Positions 27,601-36,401 of a stretch of 64,000 nucleotides of DNA are shown here, one piece after another (position 1 is the stretch's first letter; each line of letters begins with the position of its first letter). The stretch lies in NCBI RefSeq assembly GCF_008312935.1, contig NZ_VSZO01000017.1:55912-119911 (forward strand), given 5' to 3'. The translations under genes were made by a program, and so were the position numbers. Origin of the DNA: Roseiconus lacunae. Its GTDB lineage: Bacteria > Planctomycetota > Planctomycetia > Pirellulales > Pirellulaceae. The notes under the pieces were generated by a model. It worked only from the letters and a program-made list of their open reading frames with translations. It did not search any database and was not told the DNA's origin.

Positions 27601-29398
27601 CGACTCGTTTAATATCGATGCAAATTCGTCGAACAACACACTGGACGTACTGGCCAACGATTCGATCGATCCTGACTCCGGTGAAACGTTAACCGTGACC
27701 GCGGTTAGTTCAACTTCCGACGGCGGTACCGTGACGATCGCGTCTGGCGGAACGGGTTTGAATTACACTCCGCCGGCCAATTTCACCGGATCAGAGACAT
27801 TTACGTACACGTTAAGCGACGGAACCGCGACGACCGAAGTATCGGTCACCGTGTTGGTCGCGTCGGCGGACACGCCGCCAACCGCTGCCGACGATGCCTT
27901 CAACATCAACGAAGATATCGCCGAAGCAACCTATGACATTCTGGCCAACGACCAACGTGATACTGACAACCAATCGTTCGTCATCGATAGCGTTGGCACG
28001 CCAAGCGAAGGCGGGACGGCTCGCATCAGCAGCGATGGGACGACGTTCTTTTACGAACCCGCCGATGATTTCTTTGGCACCGAAACGGTCACATATATCA
28101 TCCGTGACACCGGCGGCGGGCTGGCAACCGCGACCGTGACGTTTACCATCGCCGGCGTGAATGACGCGCCGCCGGTGTTGACCGATACCGTGCAAATTAG
28201 TCAAACCGATTCCCCGCAGATCGTTCTGCGGATCGCGGATCTTCCTGATAACGTCGATGGGTCCGGAGAAACACTGACGTTTACCAACTTGGGAACTCCG
28301 ACCAACGGCGGCACCGTTGCGATCGATTCATCGGGCAACATCACCTATGAACCGTCGAGCGATTCGTTCGCCGGAACCGACACCTTCACGTACTCTGTTT
28401 CCGACGGCACGACGACCAGCAGCGGAACACTAACCGTCCAAGTCGAGAACTTTAACGAACGAGACATTCGTGTAAATTTCAGTGGCAACCAAGCCCTCTC
28501 GGTACTGAGTAGTATTCGTTTGGTTGGCACCGATGCGTTGGGCAACGATGTCAGTCAAGGTGCGATCCTAGATGGCAACAACACGCTCCTGTTTGGTGAC
28601 GTTTTGCCGGGTGAATACCGCATCGAAGTGCCTGCGGTTCCGTTCTATCTCGGTGCCGAAGAAGCTCAGACCATCAATGTGTCGAGTGCCCCGACTGACG
28701 GAGACACGTCCGTAGAAGCGACGATGGGCCGACTGAAAGCACGCTACCTGTCGGTTCGCGACTGGTTGCGATCGGCCCCATCACAGTCGGCTTATGTCGT
28801 CGTTCAACCGGGTGAATCAGCCGTGTCGACGGAGCTTTCAGAGGCGGCTTCACAGTCGATCGTTGATCCCGAAATCTCATTGAATTCAAGTGCGACCGCC
28901 CTGACGATCACCGGAAAGAACAGCGCGGATGAAGATGTCACTGCAACCGTGCCAACGTCACGAACCGACTTGGTTCAAGAACGCGGACGCGTCGGTGACT
29001 TGCGGCTGTACCGGGTCAACGTGGATGACGCCGTTTTGAACTACACCGAAGTCGCATCGTCATCGGCCAGTGACACATCGATTGCGGTCTCCGGATCCGG
29101 TGAAGCGGAAAGTGTTGCAAGCCTATCAACTGCCGACGCGGATTCATCGACCGGCTTGAACGCGTCGAGCGAAGCGGAAGGCGAACCGGTCGCCCCATCG
29201 TCGAGTGACTTGATCACCGAAGAATCGTCGTCAGCTGCTACGGCAACGCAGACGCCGGCGGAGACAAACACGTCTTCCGACTCGGAAGAATCGTCCGAAA
29301 GCTTGTCGACGGTCGGAGATGCCGAAGCCGAGGCGGCGGCCTCACGAGCCTCACGATTGGCCGGTTTGACCAGCCGGTTCTTCCGCCGAGGTCGCTAA
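24623..29398 (+). CDS. Giant LEPR-XLL surface protein with thioredoxin, cyclophilin and cohesin-like domains
   Basis: This 1,591-residue exported protein begins with a basic leader and the planctomycete LEPR-XLL-type motif VLEGLERRQLLAGD (about residues 38-52). Then come a thioredoxin-like domain with a CPAC motif (YWCPACSEQK, about 112-120) and a cyclophilin-type peptidyl-prolyl isomerase domain at about 240-395 (DMVFELFEQRAPD, FHRVVNNFVIQGGDP, SQFFVT). Ig/cadherin-like modules follow. A cohesin-like domain lies at about 735-890. Four more tandem modules (about 890-1275) share the pattern VLANDS...GTVT...FTGSETFTYTLSDG. The last 320 residues are Ser/Ala/Glu-rich and end in RFFRRGR, with no dockerin or membrane anchor. 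It presumably acts on or outside the cell, in adhesion or matrix. Whether the two enzyme-like domains are active is unknown. The start is the ATG pair at 24623/24626; the frame is open 21 codons upstream. Confidence 0.82.
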   Translation: MMSKGRTLSARRNQLLRSLGELLGPGKEQRPRRRGQRLVLEGLERRQLLAGDVTGIGDALMGPIDTRVAAAESTAVVTSTLTTTTEAEGEAAPDLVQFAKDLAAADVKFYGAYWCPACSEQKALFEDGEQYLPFIEVTNPDRTIGQVGIDNNITAYPTWEFPDNSRETGVLTLQQLSDRSGVAIPTSEDPTFAEIGDQTVLIGSPFHIPVDAYDPNGGPLTVTVSVADSNLLDATVLSGNRSIRIDMETYGDMVFELFEQRAPDATGRIIELAEADFYDDIIFHRVVNNFVIQGGDPTGTGSGGSTLGDFDDDFHPELQHNRSGVLSFAKSSDDTNDSQFFVTEVPTRFLDFNHSVFGQLIEGDDVREAISNHEVNGSSRPTTDITINTIEVFNDTENSLIMLNPVGNAVGSTNVTVTVTDGDGNTHSETFQVDVNNDSENSQPYLSNEVTTEAEYNADEDATLQLVSIDIEGDPVTYSASVISSGTGATATVSQSGLLTVTPAQGFTGVVEVTARVQPGPGVTGHSSSDHDNQVYQFNFVADAAPSAPSAVDLLAASDSGSSDSDNITNAATLSFTIEGVTDGAFVELVNTQTNAVLGTATASGTTATITTNNFPALGDGVYNIAARQTIESTASALSPTLQVTYDATAPASVVASANTSGNVGRQYLSDLISAEEGAITYALTQAPSGANIDSGSGVITWTPVTGDIGDNVFTVQTTDVAGNQTTENFTVAIADEPSAEVKLVARDTDGNIITSLEVGQEFVLELVGVDARNAFDRAGVFGAYADILFDSTIVRPVSGSTIEYVGNFQLGPTGTFLTGLIDELGASSTTITATNQVESVIARVQMEAVGSGTVNIRSEEADGTEQVLLYGQDDNVPAEDVFYGTVSLTVGLTFTLNDDTATVDEDSGATIIDVLDNDTVSGSDSLSIVSVTQPTEGGTVVNNNGVLQFTPAADFNGTTEFTYRAGTSSGAQATATVTVTVNAVNDPPTGVDDSFNIDANSSNNTLDVLANDSIDPDSGETLTVTAVSSTSDGGTVTIASGGTGLNYTPPANFTGSETFTYTLSDGTATTEVSVTVLVASADTPPTAADDAFNINEDIAEATYDILANDQRDTDNQSFVIDSVGTPSEGGTARISSDGTTFFYEPADDFFGTETVTYIIRDTGGGLATATVTFTIAGVNDAPPVLTDTVQISQTDSPQIVLRIADLPDNVDGSGETLTFTNLGTPTNGGTVAIDSSGNITYEPSSDSFAGTDTFTYSVSDGTTTSSGTLTVQVENFNERDIRVNFSGNQALSVLSSIRLVGTDALGNDVSQGAILDGNNTLLFGDVLPGEYRIEVPAVPFYLGAEEAQTINVSSAPTDGDTSVEATMGRLKARYLSVRDWLRSAPSQSAYVVVQPGESAVSTELSEAASQSIVDPEISLNSSATALTITGKNSADEDVTATVPTSRTDLVQERGRVGDLRLYRVNVDDAVLNYTEVASSSASDTSIAVSGSGEAESVASLSTADADSSTGLNASSEAEGEPVAPSSSDLITEESSSAATATQTPAETNTSSDSEESSESLSTVGDAEAEAAASRASRLAGLTSRFFRRGR

Positions 29399-29771
29399 TC
29401 ACGACGTTTTAGGAATTATTCGCAGGAAAAACTTTCAGCGATTCTGCGACGGTCGTGTCTCGAATTGATTCTCGAAAAACGTCTAAAAACTCGCTAAACA
29501 GCGGGTTTTTGGCGTGTCGAAGGCGAAAAACCGGCCGAATCCGGGGTTTTTAGGCTGTTTTTGGCCTTGATTCGGCCAGCGGCATCATCGGTGAAGGTAC
29601 AGTTTCGCCGGGCCGCGGTTGGAAATACCCCGTAATTCGCGGGTTTTTTCGACGATGCCGGGTTGCAACAACTCTCGGCGACGCATAACACTTGGCCCCG
29701 TCAGAAACGCACGGGATCATCATTCCCGCTCTAACCCTTCCTGCATAAGCAATCAGAAAAGGTTCTCGCAA
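29399..29771. other. 373-bp gap between the surface protein and the HU gene
   Basis: Non-coding. It contains a perfect GGCCGAATC/GATTCGGCC inverted repeat (29533-29541 and 29569-29577) with a 27-nt T- and G-rich loop, and several GGGTTTTT runs. It could include the end of the giant transcript and the HU promoter. No clear terminator or promoter can be assigned. Confidence 0.4.
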
Positions 29772-30089
29772 ATGGCTAAAGCTCCGCCTAAAGCTCCCAC
29801 TAAGACTCAAATGATCGCCAACATCGCTGAGTCGACCGAATTGTCGAAGAAAGATGTGGCAGCGGTCTTCGACGCATTGACTGAAGAAATCGCACGTGAG
29901 ATGGGCCGCAGCGGCTCGGGCCAATTCACTCTCCCAGGACTTTGCAAAATCCAACGCAAAGACGTTCCCGCAAAACCCAAACGTAAGGGACGTAACCCTG
30001 CCGACGGTTCGGAAATCTGGTTGAAGCCCAAGCCCGCCAGCAAGAAGGTCGTCATCCGACCGCTCAAGGGCCTCAAAGAAATGATCTAA
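29772..30089 (+). CDS. HU/IHF-family DNA-binding protein
   Basis: This 105-residue nucleoid protein is an HU-type dimer that bends DNA. The N-terminal helical region runs KTQMIANIAESTELSKKDVAAVFDAL, followed by a beta arm with FTLPGLCKIQRKD and the Arg/Lys-rich DNA-binding ribbon (KPKRKGRNPADGSEIWLKPKP). Compared with E. coli HU (90 residues), it has a short Lys/Pro-rich N-terminal extension (MAKAPPKAPTK), and its arm has GRNPADG instead of the common GRNPxTG. An AAAAGG stretch precedes the ATG. The frame is open 51 codons upstream, but that part is not HU-like. Confidence 0.9.
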   Translation: MAKAPPKAPTKTQMIANIAESTELSKKDVAAVFDALTEEIAREMGRSGSGQFTLPGLCKIQRKDVPAKPKRKGRNPADGSEIWLKPKPASKKVVIRPLKGLKEMI

Positions 30090-30198
30090 GCAAACGCTTG
30101 GATCCAATGAACGATCGAGACGCGGCATGCCAGGTATCTGGGATGCCGTTTCTTTTTGCGCGTCGTTGCGAATACTGCGTCAACATTCGTAGCGAGGG

Positions 30199-30261
30199 TC
30201 AGCGGGATAGGATCGGCCACGGTTTCCGGACATTAACCGGGGCTATCGCCCAATCGGCTGA
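30199..30261. repeat. Dispersed palindromic repeat, diverged copy
   Basis: This copy spans 63 bp, with the centre CCACGGTTTCCGGACATTAA and a right arm GGGGCTATCGCCCAATCGGC before TGA. The left arm is more diverged. It lies between the HU gene and the transglutaminase gene. Confidence 0.55.
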
Positions 30262-30296
30262 TGAGACGAATCCGATCACCAGATCGAGACGAAGCA

Positions 30297-32795
30297 CTAG
30301 CGGCGAATCAGTTGCTTCAGTTCGTCCAGCGCGCGAGAGATTTCTTCCGGCGTCACGACGCTTTGCCCGCCATATCGAGTTTGAATAAAGGCATGGGTGA
30401 GCACCGCAAACGGTGGAAACTTTGTCCCCAATCGGGACGCAAATTCGTCGGGCGTTTCAAAGTCCTGGCGGTCAAACCCAACGCGACGCAGCAGTTTTAA
30501 CGCATCGGAATAAAACTGGATCGCGATTGTCGGTCGCAATGGTTTCCGTTTCCATCGGAAATGCCATTTGAATCCGCGCAAGCGAACCTTGGACAAAACC
30601 ATCACCGCGGCAACGACGCCGGTCACGCTCAGAAAACTCACTAACCAACGCCGATTGAATTGAAATCCTGGGGCATCACTGTCCGGCGAAAACTGGCTCA
30701 AGTTGCGTTTCATCTGCCGCAGAAAGATGTCATAGCTGGACTTTATCTGTTCAAGTTGTTGTGGATCTTGGAATGTTTCATCCTGGCGATCACGGTCCAT
30801 GTCGACAACATAATCTTCCCAAAAGTTGTTGGCCAAGTTCATCAGCCCTTGAGCACCGGTGCGGTCTTGATGTTGCAAGAACAGGCTGGCCGCCGGCGTC
30901 GGATCGAGACGCAACCAATACCAGTCGGCCGGACGAGCTCCCGCCGGTAGTGCCGATCGAGGAAGCTCGTCGGCATCGATTAATGCTTCGACCCAAGCGT
31001 GTGCATGTTGTTGACGGGCGATGTAATAACCGCCTACTTGATTGAATTCATCGGTTCGGTAGCCAACGACCACACGACAAGGAATCCCCGCCGACCGTAA
31101 CATCATCGCCAGCGCCGCAGAGAAATATTGGCAGTGACCACGGCGGTCGAGGGAGAGAAACTGTTCGATCGGGTCGACGTTCTTAATCGGTTCGGCGGTC
31201 AGATCGAGCGTGTATTGAAACTGCTGGTCGGTCGCCAAGAAATATGCGAACTCTTTTGCCAAACGCGCTGCCGATCGTTCGTCGGGAGGGACGGTCATGA
31301 TGATCCTGTCGGCGAGCTGGCTGGCCGTAGGGACCTGTCGCCGGTCGAATGTCAACAGTTGTTGTTGGTACTTGCGGATCGGGTTGATGTTGCCTGACCG
31401 ACTCGAACTCTTAAACAAATTTATGACTTGGTCTCTAATCGACCGGCGTGGCATCGGAGCCGGCCGCGGAATCAGCGCCGATTGAATCCCGTTGTGAAAT
31501 GCATGGGTTTCGAAACGGTAGGACATTGCCGGGTAGGGAGGGCTATCGGAATCTCTTGTGAGCGTCCAACGATCGATCGTGTGCATCACGTCTGGCTGGG
31601 ACTGCTTGCCGTGATAGGGCGCGATCGCGAACAGTGCCGGCCGTGACATCGACTCACAAGTGATCTCCACGTCTACCTTGTCGTAACGTTTCTGATCGTC
31701 TGGATCGGACGATTCATAGCCAGCCGGAAGTCGGCTACGGATCGTCGCCGGGGACTTCGTCGCGATCCATTTTGCGATCGGGCGTCCACTGGAATGATCG
31801 ACAACGTATTTTTCCAGAACTTTCCCGCGAAGATACAACCCATGCTGTAACTGATACGGATCTCCCGTACGCGTGTTGGTAAGCTTCACTTTCAACGCAC
31901 GTTTGGAATTTTGCATCACACGGCCTAGTTGCTCCAAGCGGATCTCATCGGAAAAACCAACCATCGCGGGACCGCCGAGTGCCGAACGTCCCGAGTCAAT
32001 CCGCCTCGGTAACAAATAAAAGAAGGTCAACGCGACCAGGCAAACCGCCGGCCCCGCGATAATCAGCGGAAGTCGGGCCCAATTTCGCACCGACTGATCC
32101 ACCGATTCGGCCGTCATCGAAGTGGTGATTGTGACACGCGAATCATCATTTTTGCGAGTACGAAACAACTCCATGACTTTAGAGACCACTTTGTGCCATC
32201 GCGTCGACGGCTCGGGGTCTTGGCTCACGGGAAGGTGGGATTCGATGTTCTCGGAGATCGTGACTAGCCCGAGCAAACAGAGGGCGTTTGCGCCGATGAT
32301 TGAAATCGGCAGAACCATCAAACCAAACTCGATCGCATCGTTGAAAATCGCAGCAACGACCAGTTCAAGCAAACAGAAGACGGCTAGCTGTTCGAGTATT
32401 CGACGCGTCTTGCGCTGCATCATCAAGATGCCCTGGACGAGCACCAACAACAACGCGACCGACACCATTTGCAATTGGCCACGCTGTTCCAGCAACCAAA
32501 AATCCTGAATGCAATATGCCGCCGAAGCCCCCATCGCTAAGTAGCCGGCTAACTGTGGCAATGCGATCAAACGGAGATAATCGACAAACAGAAACCCGAA
32601 TACCGCGAAGAACACCGACAGCAAGGCGATCTCGTTGGCTCCTTGTCCCAACCCCAGGACTACTCCGCCCGCTGCCGAAAGCACAGCAAAATGAAAATGC
32701 AAACGGTTACGAGCCGTCGGCAACGATGCCAATGGCAAACGCGAATGCGGTTCGGATGCGATAGAGTTACCGTTCACGGTTGGTCGGTCAAACAA
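30297..32795 (-). CDS. TgpA-type membrane transglutaminase-like protein
   Basis: This 832-residue inner-membrane protein has about six N-terminal helices (residues 35-205), another at about 235-260, a large periplasmic part with a transglutaminase-like domain, a further helix near 720 and a cytoplasmic tail of DUF4129 type. The Cys-His-Asp triad is visible as RRGHCQYFSAALAMMLRSAG (about 555), QHAHAWVEAL (about 595) and WLRLDPTP (about 630). The architecture matches TgpA/DUF3488 proteins, which are often encoded with MoxR ATPases and DUF58 proteins. A DUF58 gene lies immediately upstream in the same orientation (48 bp), but no MoxR gene is present. The start is a TTG at 32795 (or a GTG at 32777); neither has a good Shine-Dalgarno sequence. 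Confidence 0.88.
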   Translation of the reverse strand: MFDRPTVNGNSIASEPHSRLPLASLPTARNRLHFHFAVLSAAGGVVLGLGQGANEIALLSVFFAVFGFLFVDYLRLIALPQLAGYLAMGASAAYCIQDFWLLEQRGQLQMVSVALLLVLVQGILMMQRKTRRILEQLAVFCLLELVVAAIFNDAIEFGLMVLPISIIGANALCLLGLVTISENIESHLPVSQDPEPSTRWHKVVSKVMELFRTRKNDDSRVTITTSMTAESVDQSVRNWARLPLIIAGPAVCLVALTFFYLLPRRIDSGRSALGGPAMVGFSDEIRLEQLGRVMQNSKRALKVKLTNTRTGDPYQLQHGLYLRGKVLEKYVVDHSSGRPIAKWIATKSPATIRSRLPAGYESSDPDDQKRYDKVDVEITCESMSRPALFAIAPYHGKQSQPDVMHTIDRWTLTRDSDSPPYPAMSYRFETHAFHNGIQSALIPRPAPMPRRSIRDQVINLFKSSSRSGNINPIRKYQQQLLTFDRRQVPTASQLADRIIMTVPPDERSAARLAKEFAYFLATDQQFQYTLDLTAEPIKNVDPIEQFLSLDRRGHCQYFSAALAMMLRSAGIPCRVVVGYRTDEFNQVGGYYIARQQHAHAWVEALIDADELPRSALPAGARPADWYWLRLDPTPAASLFLQHQDRTGAQGLMNLANNFWEDYVVDMDRDRQDETFQDPQQLEQIKSSYDIFLRQMKRNLSQFSPDSDAPGFQFNRRWLVSFLSVTGVVAAVMVLSKVRLRGFKWHFRWKRKPLRPTIAIQFYSDALKLLRRVGFDRQDFETPDEFASRLGTKFPPFAVLTHAFIQTRYGGQSVVTPEEISRALDELKQLIRR

Positions 32796-32843
32796 GAAAG
32801 GTTCATCAGGTGAGTGGCCAAAACCAGTTGCTCCGAAAGCCGA

Positions 32844-34256
32844 TTAAAGAAGGCGCCCCACTTCGGGCTGCCCCCTACGGTTTTTCGTCGGATCTTGAAA
32901 ATCAACATACCGTTGAACTTCGGGAGATTCGATGCACAGCCAGCTTAATCGTCCGCCGCGGGCAAGCTGATGCCAGTCGGGCATAGTCGCGGCGGCCGCG
33001 GTTGCTTGCCGACCGCCGGCCTTCGAATGCAAACGCATCACATCTTTCAAACGACGATGGCTCACAATGACAAGATCCTGGCGGGCGAGCTGCGAACCGA
33101 CCGCACTAATTGCTCTCATCAGCCGATCGGACCGATTCGATCGATCCGACTGGCCAGGTACAATTGGCTCGGCAATCGCAAGTCGTTCGAGTAGCCGGTG
33201 ATTGTCACTCCCTTTGGAGTAGTGAAGTGAATCCTGACTTGTGAACGTGGTCAAGCCATCGGAAACAAGCAGGCTCGTCGGAATGCCTGCCTGGCCGAGT
33301 TCGACAATCAAAGTCGCCGCGAGCGACAACAGGTCTTCGAAGTTATCCGTAGCATCGGTTTCCGTCGCCGGGCCATCGACCACACAACAAATCCGGTGTT
33401 GGTGTCGTTGTTCAAACTGGCGGACCGCGGGTTCACCAATGCGTGCCGTGGTGCGCCAATGAATGTGGCGGATGTGATCTCCCGATTGCCAAGGCCGTAG
33501 ACCATAAAAGTCGCCCTGGTAACTGGTGCCTGATGTCGAGCGATCTCCGTCGCCTCCCGGACGTGGCGGCAATAACCGCTGCCATCGCCCCCGCAGCGTC
33601 AGCAGACGAGGGTAAACAAACAGGGACTGTTGGCTGTTCATGACCACACGTTCGCTAACCGTCAACGCGAATGGAAACGTCGTCGAGGCGATCGTTGGGC
33701 CAATGCGAAAGACGCCGCGATTCTGGAATCGGCATTCGGCACCGGTCAATCCGGTTTGCTCCGAATCCACGGTGCCGATCGCGGCATGGATCGTGTATTG
33801 GTCCTCGTCATCATCGCCGTCGGCCGGTACCAATACTTCTTCGATTTGAACAAAAGCAGCGGGAATGAAGCGAGAGCGATTCTTGACCAAGTACCCCACC
33901 TCGATCGCTTCACCGACATGACCGCCGGCGATCGGCCGACGTGTTACCGAGACACGTCGAATGGATGCATGGGCACAACGCCACTGAACGATGACGACGC
34001 TGACCAACAGGCCAGCCAACAGCAAAAGCAAATTGAAACCACGCAGCGAACCGCCGATGATCGCAAAGAGGGCGACGAACAAAAAATGCAAACCCAATCG
34101 TGTTAATCGATCGCGGTAGCGGATGCGATTCGCGACCGCACGTATTTTTCCCCCTGAACCTGCGGTGCCAACGTCACGTCGAGATGAAAGAGATCGCTCT
34201 TCGTTGGCGACGCGTCGCATATCGGGGTAAGACGTCGTCGGCATCCAGGGTTTCAC
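32844..34256 (-). CDS. DUF58 membrane protein (MoxR-system type)
   Basis: This 470-residue protein has two adjacent membrane helices at about 53-90 and a cytoplasmic DUF58 domain whose hallmark is the block YGLRPWQSGDHIRHIHWRTT (about 255-275), followed by the VWA-like segment. DUF58 proteins often work with MoxR AAA ATPases and transglutaminase-like membrane proteins; here the transglutaminase gene follows directly, giving the usual pair. No MoxR or VWA/BatA gene is adjacent, so the ATPase must be elsewhere. The GTG start at 34256 is uncertain; ATG codons at 34244 and 34220 are alternatives. It is divergent from lhgO. Confidence 0.85.
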   Translation of the reverse strand: MKPWMPTTSYPDMRRVANEERSLSSRRDVGTAGSGGKIRAVANRIRYRDRLTRLGLHFLFVALFAIIGGSLRGFNLLLLLAGLLVSVVIVQWRCAHASIRRVSVTRRPIAGGHVGEAIEVGYLVKNRSRFIPAAFVQIEEVLVPADGDDDEDQYTIHAAIGTVDSEQTGLTGAECRFQNRGVFRIGPTIASTTFPFALTVSERVVMNSQQSLFVYPRLLTLRGRWQRLLPPRPGGDGDRSTSGTSYQGDFYGLRPWQSGDHIRHIHWRTTARIGEPAVRQFEQRHQHRICCVVDGPATETDATDNFEDLLSLAATLIVELGQAGIPTSLLVSDGLTTFTSQDSLHYSKGSDNHRLLERLAIAEPIVPGQSDRSNRSDRLMRAISAVGSQLARQDLVIVSHRRLKDVMRLHSKAGGRQATAAAATMPDWHQLARGGRLSWLCIESPEVQRYVDFQDPTKNRRGQPEVGRLL

Positions 34257-34374
34257 GAACGGGGGTGTTGAATCAAGATGGAAGGGCGATCACGCCCCGT
34301 TTAGTTTACCCGCCTTCGACCTTGCCCGCAGCGGATCATTGATATGAAGATCCGCCTATCGAGAATGCAACGAA

Positions 34375-35583
34375 ATGCCCAGTCCCAACTTGACCTGTGA
34401 TTTCGTCGTCGTCGGTGCCGGTATCGTGGGGCTGGCGACCGCGGCAGAACTGCGAAGACGCTACCCCGATTGCAGGGTCGTCGTGGCCGAGACCGAGCGA
34501 CGCGTCGCAGAACACCAAAGCGGCCACAACTCCGGCGTCCTACACAGTGGGCTTTACTACCGGCCCGGGTCGCAGCGAGCACTGACATGTCGTCGCGGCA
34601 AAACATTGATGGAAACGTTTTGCGACCAGATGAAGATTCCTTGGGAGCGATGTGGGAAGGTCGTTGTCGCAACCGACGCAGGGGAGCTCGAAGCCCTGCA
34701 ACGAATTTCCGAACGCGCCGAAGCAAATGGGGTCGACTTCCGTCGTATCAACAGTGACGAACTTCGCGAACTCGAACCGCGAGCCAACGGGATCGCGGCC
34801 CTCCACGTTCCTGAAACTGGAATCGTTGACTACGCGGTTGTTTGCCGCAAGCTTGCCGAACGGATCGACCAAGACCATGGAAATCTTCGGTTGAATTCCC
34901 AAGTCGTCGCGATCGATCACCTTGGTGCCTCGATCGATGTCCGCCTGGTCGACGGCCAACGACTTTCGGCACGCCACTTGGTCAACTGTGCCGGCCTTCA
35001 GTCTGATCGCGTGGCCCGACTGGCCGGCTTGCAGACGAAGGTTCGAATCGTGCCTTTTCGTGGTGAATACTACGAACTGGCAAAGGGCAAAGAGCACTTG
35101 GTGCATAACCTGATATATCCGGTCCCGGATCCGGCATTTCCGTTTCTCGGGGTACACTTCACACGGATGATCAACGGAGGGGTTGAATGCGGCCCCAATG
35201 CGGTCCTTGCGTTTTCTCGCAAAGGCTACGACTGGACGACCTTCAGTCCACGCGACCTAATGGAAACATTTGCCTTCAAGGGATTTCGGAAGTTGGCACG
35301 CCGCCATTGGAAAACTGGAATCGGCGAGATGAACCGATCGTTACGAAAATCGGCATTTGTGACGGCCCTGCAAAAACTGATGCCCTCATTGAGCGCGGAT
35401 GATTTGGTGCCCGGACGTGCCGGTGTTCGTGCACAAGCGGTTTCACAGGACGGAGATTTGATCGATGATTTTTTGATTGAGCATGGGCCCTCATCGACCC
35501 ACGTCTTGAATGCACCTTCGCCGGCAGCTACCGCGTCTCTTGCCATCGCCGAAACCATCGTTGAGTCGATTCGATTGAAATAA
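34375..35583 (+). CDS. lhgO: L-2-hydroxyglutarate oxidase-like FAD enzyme
   Basis: This 402-residue flavoprotein oxidises L-2-hydroxyglutarate to 2-oxoglutarate in the family it resembles. The N-terminal FAD-binding motif is VVVGAGIVGLATAAEL (about 11-26), followed by QSGHNSGVLHSGLYYRPGS, which contains the conserved His residues of LhgO. The middle carries GIVDYAVVCRKLAE and the C-terminus GRAGVRAQAVS with HGPSSTHVLNAPSPAATASL. The length matches the family. It is the first gene of a short operon with two ABC-transporter genes (8 bp before the ATPase), which suggests transport of a related organic acid or a shared condition of expression. Confidence 0.9.
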   Translation: MPSPNLTCDFVVVGAGIVGLATAAELRRRYPDCRVVVAETERRVAEHQSGHNSGVLHSGLYYRPGSQRALTCRRGKTLMETFCDQMKIPWERCGKVVVATDAGELEALQRISERAEANGVDFRRINSDELRELEPRANGIAALHVPETGIVDYAVVCRKLAERIDQDHGNLRLNSQVVAIDHLGASIDVRLVDGQRLSARHLVNCAGLQSDRVARLAGLQTKVRIVPFRGEYYELAKGKEHLVHNLIYPVPDPAFPFLGVHFTRMINGGVECGPNAVLAFSRKGYDWTTFSPRDLMETFAFKGFRKLARRHWKTGIGEMNRSLRKSAFVTALQKLMPSLSADDLVPGRAGVRAQAVSQDGDLIDDFLIEHGPSSTHVLNAPSPAATASLAIAETIVESIRLK

Positions 35584-35591
35584 GTCTGCTT

Positions 35592-36401
35592 ATGTCCATT
35601 CCTGAATCAACGCATTGTTCATCGATCCATTGTGATCGCGTGACCGTGGCTTTCGGCGATCAAGTCGCAGTGTCCGATATCAGCCTGGACGTCGAACGCG
35701 GCGAAATCCTGTCGCTGATCGGACCAAGTGGCTGCGGCAAAACCACGTTGTTGCGTTCGATCGCCGGCTTAAACTCTGTGACGTCCGGCGAAGTTCGGAT
35801 CACTCCCGCCGCGATCGCAAACGAAGGCCAAATCGGTTTTGTTTTCCAAAGTCCGGCGTTGTTGCCGTGGGCGACGACACTGCAAAACGTGATGCTACCC
35901 TTGCAGTTGATCGGTTACGGCAGTGATCGTACCCGCCGCGAAAAGGCGCTGGCCTCACTCGCGTCAGTCCAACTAGATCACGCGGCTGATCTACGGCCCG
36001 ATGAACTTTCCGGCGGCATGCAGATGCGTGCTTCGATCGCGCGGGCCCTGGTAACAGAGCCCAAAGTCTTGCTTCTCGATGAACCCTTCGCGGCGCTCGA
36101 CGATATGCTCCGCAATGACCTAGGCCGGCTATTGTTGTCCTTGTGGCAGCGTCAGCGATTCACCGCTGTGATGGTGACTCATAACATCAGCGAATCCATT
36201 TTGCTGTCGACGCGAATCGCCGTGATGCGAGCTGGAGCCTTAGAGTCGGTACTGCCAAACCCGGTCGCTTGGCCGCGCAGTCCCGCGCAGATGCGAACCC
36301 AAGCGTTCGCCGAATTCTTGGGTGTGGTAAGCGATCATCTGCGAGGCCGGTCCGAAGAACAGCCCGAGCGAAGCGTAATGAGCGATGGGGGCGGTTCGTG
36401 A
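35592..36401 (+). CDS. ABC transporter ATP-binding protein, NitT/TauT type
   Basis: This 269-residue cytoplasmic ATPase shows Walker A GPSGCGKTT (about 50-58), the Q-loop FQSPALLPW, the signature LSGGMQMR and Walker B VLLLDEPFAALDD with the following His switch (VTHNISE). The subfamily that imports nitrate, sulfonates, taurine or thiamine precursors is the closest by pattern. The stop overlaps the permease GTG start (GTGA). The C-terminus runs on about 30 residues past the usual end and is Arg- and Ser-rich. No substrate-binding protein follows, so the substrate is not assigned. Confidence 0.9.
   Translation: MSIPESTHCSSIHCDRVTVAFGDQVAVSDISLDVERGEILSLIGPSGCGKTTLLRSIAGLNSVTSGEVRITPAAIANEGQIGFVFQSPALLPWATTLQNVMLPLQLIGYGSDRTRREKALASLASVQLDHAADLRPDELSGGMQMRASIARALVTEPKVLLLDEPFAALDDMLRNDLGRLLLSLWQRQRFTAVMVTHNISESILLSTRIAVMRAGALESVLPNPVAWPRSPAQMRTQAFAEFLGVVSDHLRGRSEEQPERSVMSDGGGS

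Noticed and set aside
29533..29577. Rho-independent terminator after the giant surface protein
   Set aside because: The inverted repeat has a 27-nt loop and no T tract after the second arm.
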